Of a stretch of 8,414 bases of DNA, positions 7,393 to 8,414 are shown in pieces. The stretch covers positions 1-8,414 of the forward strand of contig CAMAQW010000074.1 in assembly GCA_945860335.1 (NCBI GenBank), written 5' to 3'. The translations under genes were made by a program, and so were the position numbers. How positions within the stretch are numbered: position 1 is the stretch's first letter; each line of letters starts with the position of its first letter. This stretch comes from Sediminibacterium ginsengisoli. Its GTDB lineage: Bacteria; Bacteroidota; Bacteroidia; Chitinophagales; Chitinophagaceae. The notes below the pieces were generated by a model that searched no databases, was not told the origin of the DNA, and was given only the letters and a program-made list of their open reading frames with translations.

Positions 7393-8136
7393 TTAAATAG
7401 CTTTTGCTTCATCATGTAATAATCGAACAAGTTCTTCTACGTTATCTGGGCTCACCAGTTTAACGCCAGCTTTTGGAGCAGGAAGTTCAAAACTTTCGAT
7501 GCTTGTTAAATGCTCTGCTGCAGCGGGTTCTAGCACTTTAAGTGGTTTTGTTCTCGCAGCCATAATACCACGCATGTTAGGAATACGCTGTTCGGCAACA
7601 CCTTTTTGACAACTAACAACAACAGGAGAATTAACAGTTACTACTTCTTCACCACCTTCAATTTCTCTTGTAATCGTAGCTGTTGATCCTTCAAATAAAA
7701 ATGAAGTTGCTAAAGAAATATAAGGAGCGTCAACTAGCGCTGCAACCATGCCTCCAATAGAAGCACCGTTGTAGTCGATGGTTTCTTTTCCGGTAAATAT
7801 GATATCATACTTTTCGGTGGCCGCTACCGCTGCAATTTGTGCAGCAATATAAAAGCTATCAGAACTATCGGTATTGATACGGATGGCTTCATCACCACCA
7901 AGTGCAAGTGCTTTTCTGATGATAGGTTCGGCGTCTGCACCACCCACTGTTACTAAATGTATAATAGTAGTGGGGTCTTTTTCTTTTAACTCAATGGCGC
8001 GCACTAGTGAATACCACTCATCGTATGGATTGATAATCCACTGCACACCTGCTTCTTCAAATTTTTTGCCACCATCTGCAAATGCAATTTTAGCAGTGGT
8101 ATCTGGCGTTTTACTGATACAAACTAGTATTTTCAT
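7393..8136 (-). CDS. etfB: Electron transfer flavoprotein beta subunit
   Basis: This 247-residue protein has the usual EtfB length and is the partner of the adjacent etfA. The N-terminus 'MKILVCISKTPDTTAKI' and 'INPYDE' (35-40) are typical. The nucleotide-binding stretch 'FTGKETIDYNGASIGG' (114-129) and the beta-subunit signature region (about 153-198, from 'ATITREIEGG' to 'MAARTKP') are present. The nucleotide loop reads IDYNGAS and lacks the IDGDT-type sequence that I associate with electron-bifurcating EtfB. That favours a conventional AMP-binding electron carrier; this is inference from memory of the family. The start at 8134-8136 has a purine-rich AAAAGAGAG a few bases before it. It is the first gene of the leftward block and faces a divergent TPR gene across a 96-base gap holding candidate promoters. 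Confidence 0.96.
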   Translation of the reverse strand: MKILVCISKTPDTTAKIAFADGGKKFEEAGVQWIINPYDEWYSLVRAIELKEKDPTTIIHLVTVGGADAEPIIRKALALGGDEAIRINTDSSDSFYIAAQIAAVAATEKYDIIFTGKETIDYNGASIGGMVAALVDAPYISLATSFLFEGSTATITREIEGGEEVVTVNSPVVVSCQKGVAEQRIPNMRGIMAARTKPLKVLEPAAAEHLTSIESFELPAPKAGVKLVSPDNVEELVRLLHDEAKAI

Positions 8137-8162
8137 ATGCTCTCTTTTATCCTAGATTTTAC

Positions 8163-8182
8163 ATAGTTGCATAAACAACTAT
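8163..8182. promoter_or_regulatory. Perfect inverted repeat in the etfB leader, candidate operator or 5' stem-loop
   Basis: ATAGTTG (8163-8169) and CAACTAT (8176-8182) are perfect 7-base complements around a 6-base loop CATAAA. The dyad lies between the candidate etfB -7 element (8186-8193) and the etfB start, so its outer edge falls roughly at the predicted transcription start. This placement suits a repressor site or a stem-loop at the 5' end of the transcript. No regulator is identified. Confidence 0.45.
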
Positions 8183-8185
8183 TTG

Positions 8186-8213
8186 CAAATATAGGTATCA
8201 TTTTAATTACAAA
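8186..8213 (-). promoter_or_regulatory. Candidate Bacteroidota-type promoter for etfBA
   Basis: On the minus strand, TATATTTG (8193 to 8186) matches the -7 consensus TAnnTTTG exactly. Sixteen bases upstream lies TTTG (8213 to 8210), matching the -33 element; this spacing is slightly shorter than the usual spacing of about 17-23 bases. Transcription would begin near 8180, giving a leader of about 45 bases before the etfB ATG. Confidence 0.6.
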
Positions 8214-8220
8214 GTTCGGC

Positions 8221-8228
8221 TATCTTTG
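8221..8228 (+). promoter_or_regulatory. Candidate -7 element for the divergent TPR gene
   Basis: TATCTTTG matches TAnnTTTG exactly and lies four bases before the ATG at 8233. No TTTG or TTG is found at the -33 distance; only a T run at 8201-8204 sits there. If active, transcription would begin at or within a few bases of the start codon, giving a leaderless or nearly leaderless mRNA. Confidence 0.45.
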
Positions 8229-8232
8229 GTTT

Positions 8233-8414
8233 ATGGATCGGATAGAAAAATTGTTAAGTTTTTTGGCAGCCCAGCCGTCTGATAACTTTTTACGCCATGC
8301 TTTAGGGCTCGAGTACCTCAAAATTGGGAAAGACCAGGAAGCTAGGGACTTATTTACGGCCATTGTAACCGAAACGCCTAGTTATGTGGGTACTTATTAC
8401 CATTTGGCCAAACT
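8233..8414 (+). CDS. Tetratricopeptide-repeat protein, N-terminal part, cut by the window edge
   Basis: Sixty codons are visible from the ATG at 8233, and the frame stays open to the right edge. The protein begins 'MDRIEKLLSFLAAQPSDNF'. It continues with a segment of TPR character: residues about 20-34 ('LRHALGLEYLKIGKD') and 35-60, with the alternating small and aromatic pattern of the A and B helices ('QEARDLFTAIVTETPSY', then 'YYHLAKL'), the last part starting a second repeat. No signal peptide is seen, so it is probably cytoplasmic. Small TPR proteins of this kind act as interaction scaffolds, and no specific role can be given. It is transcribed away from etfB and shares its 96-base upstream gap. 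There is no alternative in-frame ATG in the visible part. Confidence 0.8.
   Translation, partial: MDRIEKLLSFLAAQPSDNFLRHALGLEYLKIGKDQEARDLFTAIVTETPSYVGTYYHLAK

Noticed and set aside
7874..8155. Plus-strand 93-codon open frame antisense to etfB, reaching into the divergent gap
   Set aside because: The serine- and alanine-rich translation mirrors the etfB codons on the opposite strand, and no domain is recognisable.

Overview
The window looks like an ordinary chromosomal stretch from a member of the Bacteroidota, most likely a Chitinophagaceae-type organism (the family level is inference). Reasons: an AT-rich genome, mostly no Shine-Dalgarno sequences before starts, two sites matching the Bacteroidota -7 promoter element TAnnTTTG in the one divergent intergenic gap, and Bacteroidota-like protein sequences, such as a DUF151 bifunctional-nuclease protein with a C-terminal UVR motif.

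Six genes run leftward on the minus strand. In transcription order they are etfB (8136-7393), etfA (7372-6407), a DUF151/BFN-UVR protein (6351-5755), ispE (5758-4928), gltB (4774-248) and gltD (236 to beyond the left edge). At the right edge a divergent plus-strand gene for a tetratricopeptide-repeat protein starts at 8233 and leaves the window. There are no tRNA or rRNA genes, mobile elements or CRISPR arrays, and no gene-free stretch exceeds 153 bases.

Functionally there are three blocks. EtfBA forms the electron-transfer flavoprotein, which in the usual case takes electrons from acyl-CoA and related dehydrogenases. The BFN-UVR protein and IspE overlap by 4 bases (ATGA) and are probably co-translated; IspE is the CDP-ME kinase of the MEP isoprenoid pathway. 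GltB and GltD, 11 bases apart, form the NADPH-type glutamate synthase that makes glutamate from glutamine and 2-oxoglutarate.

Regulation is visible mainly in two gaps. The 8137-8232 gap holds back-to-back TAnnTTTG promoter candidates and a perfect 7-bp dyad at the predicted etfB transcription start. The 4775-4927 gap upstream of gltB holds a stem-loop directly after the ispE stop and four ATCGT/ACGAT cores in alternating orientation. I found no convincing undescribed system. The noncoding dyads and site cluster are the observations most worth a second look.
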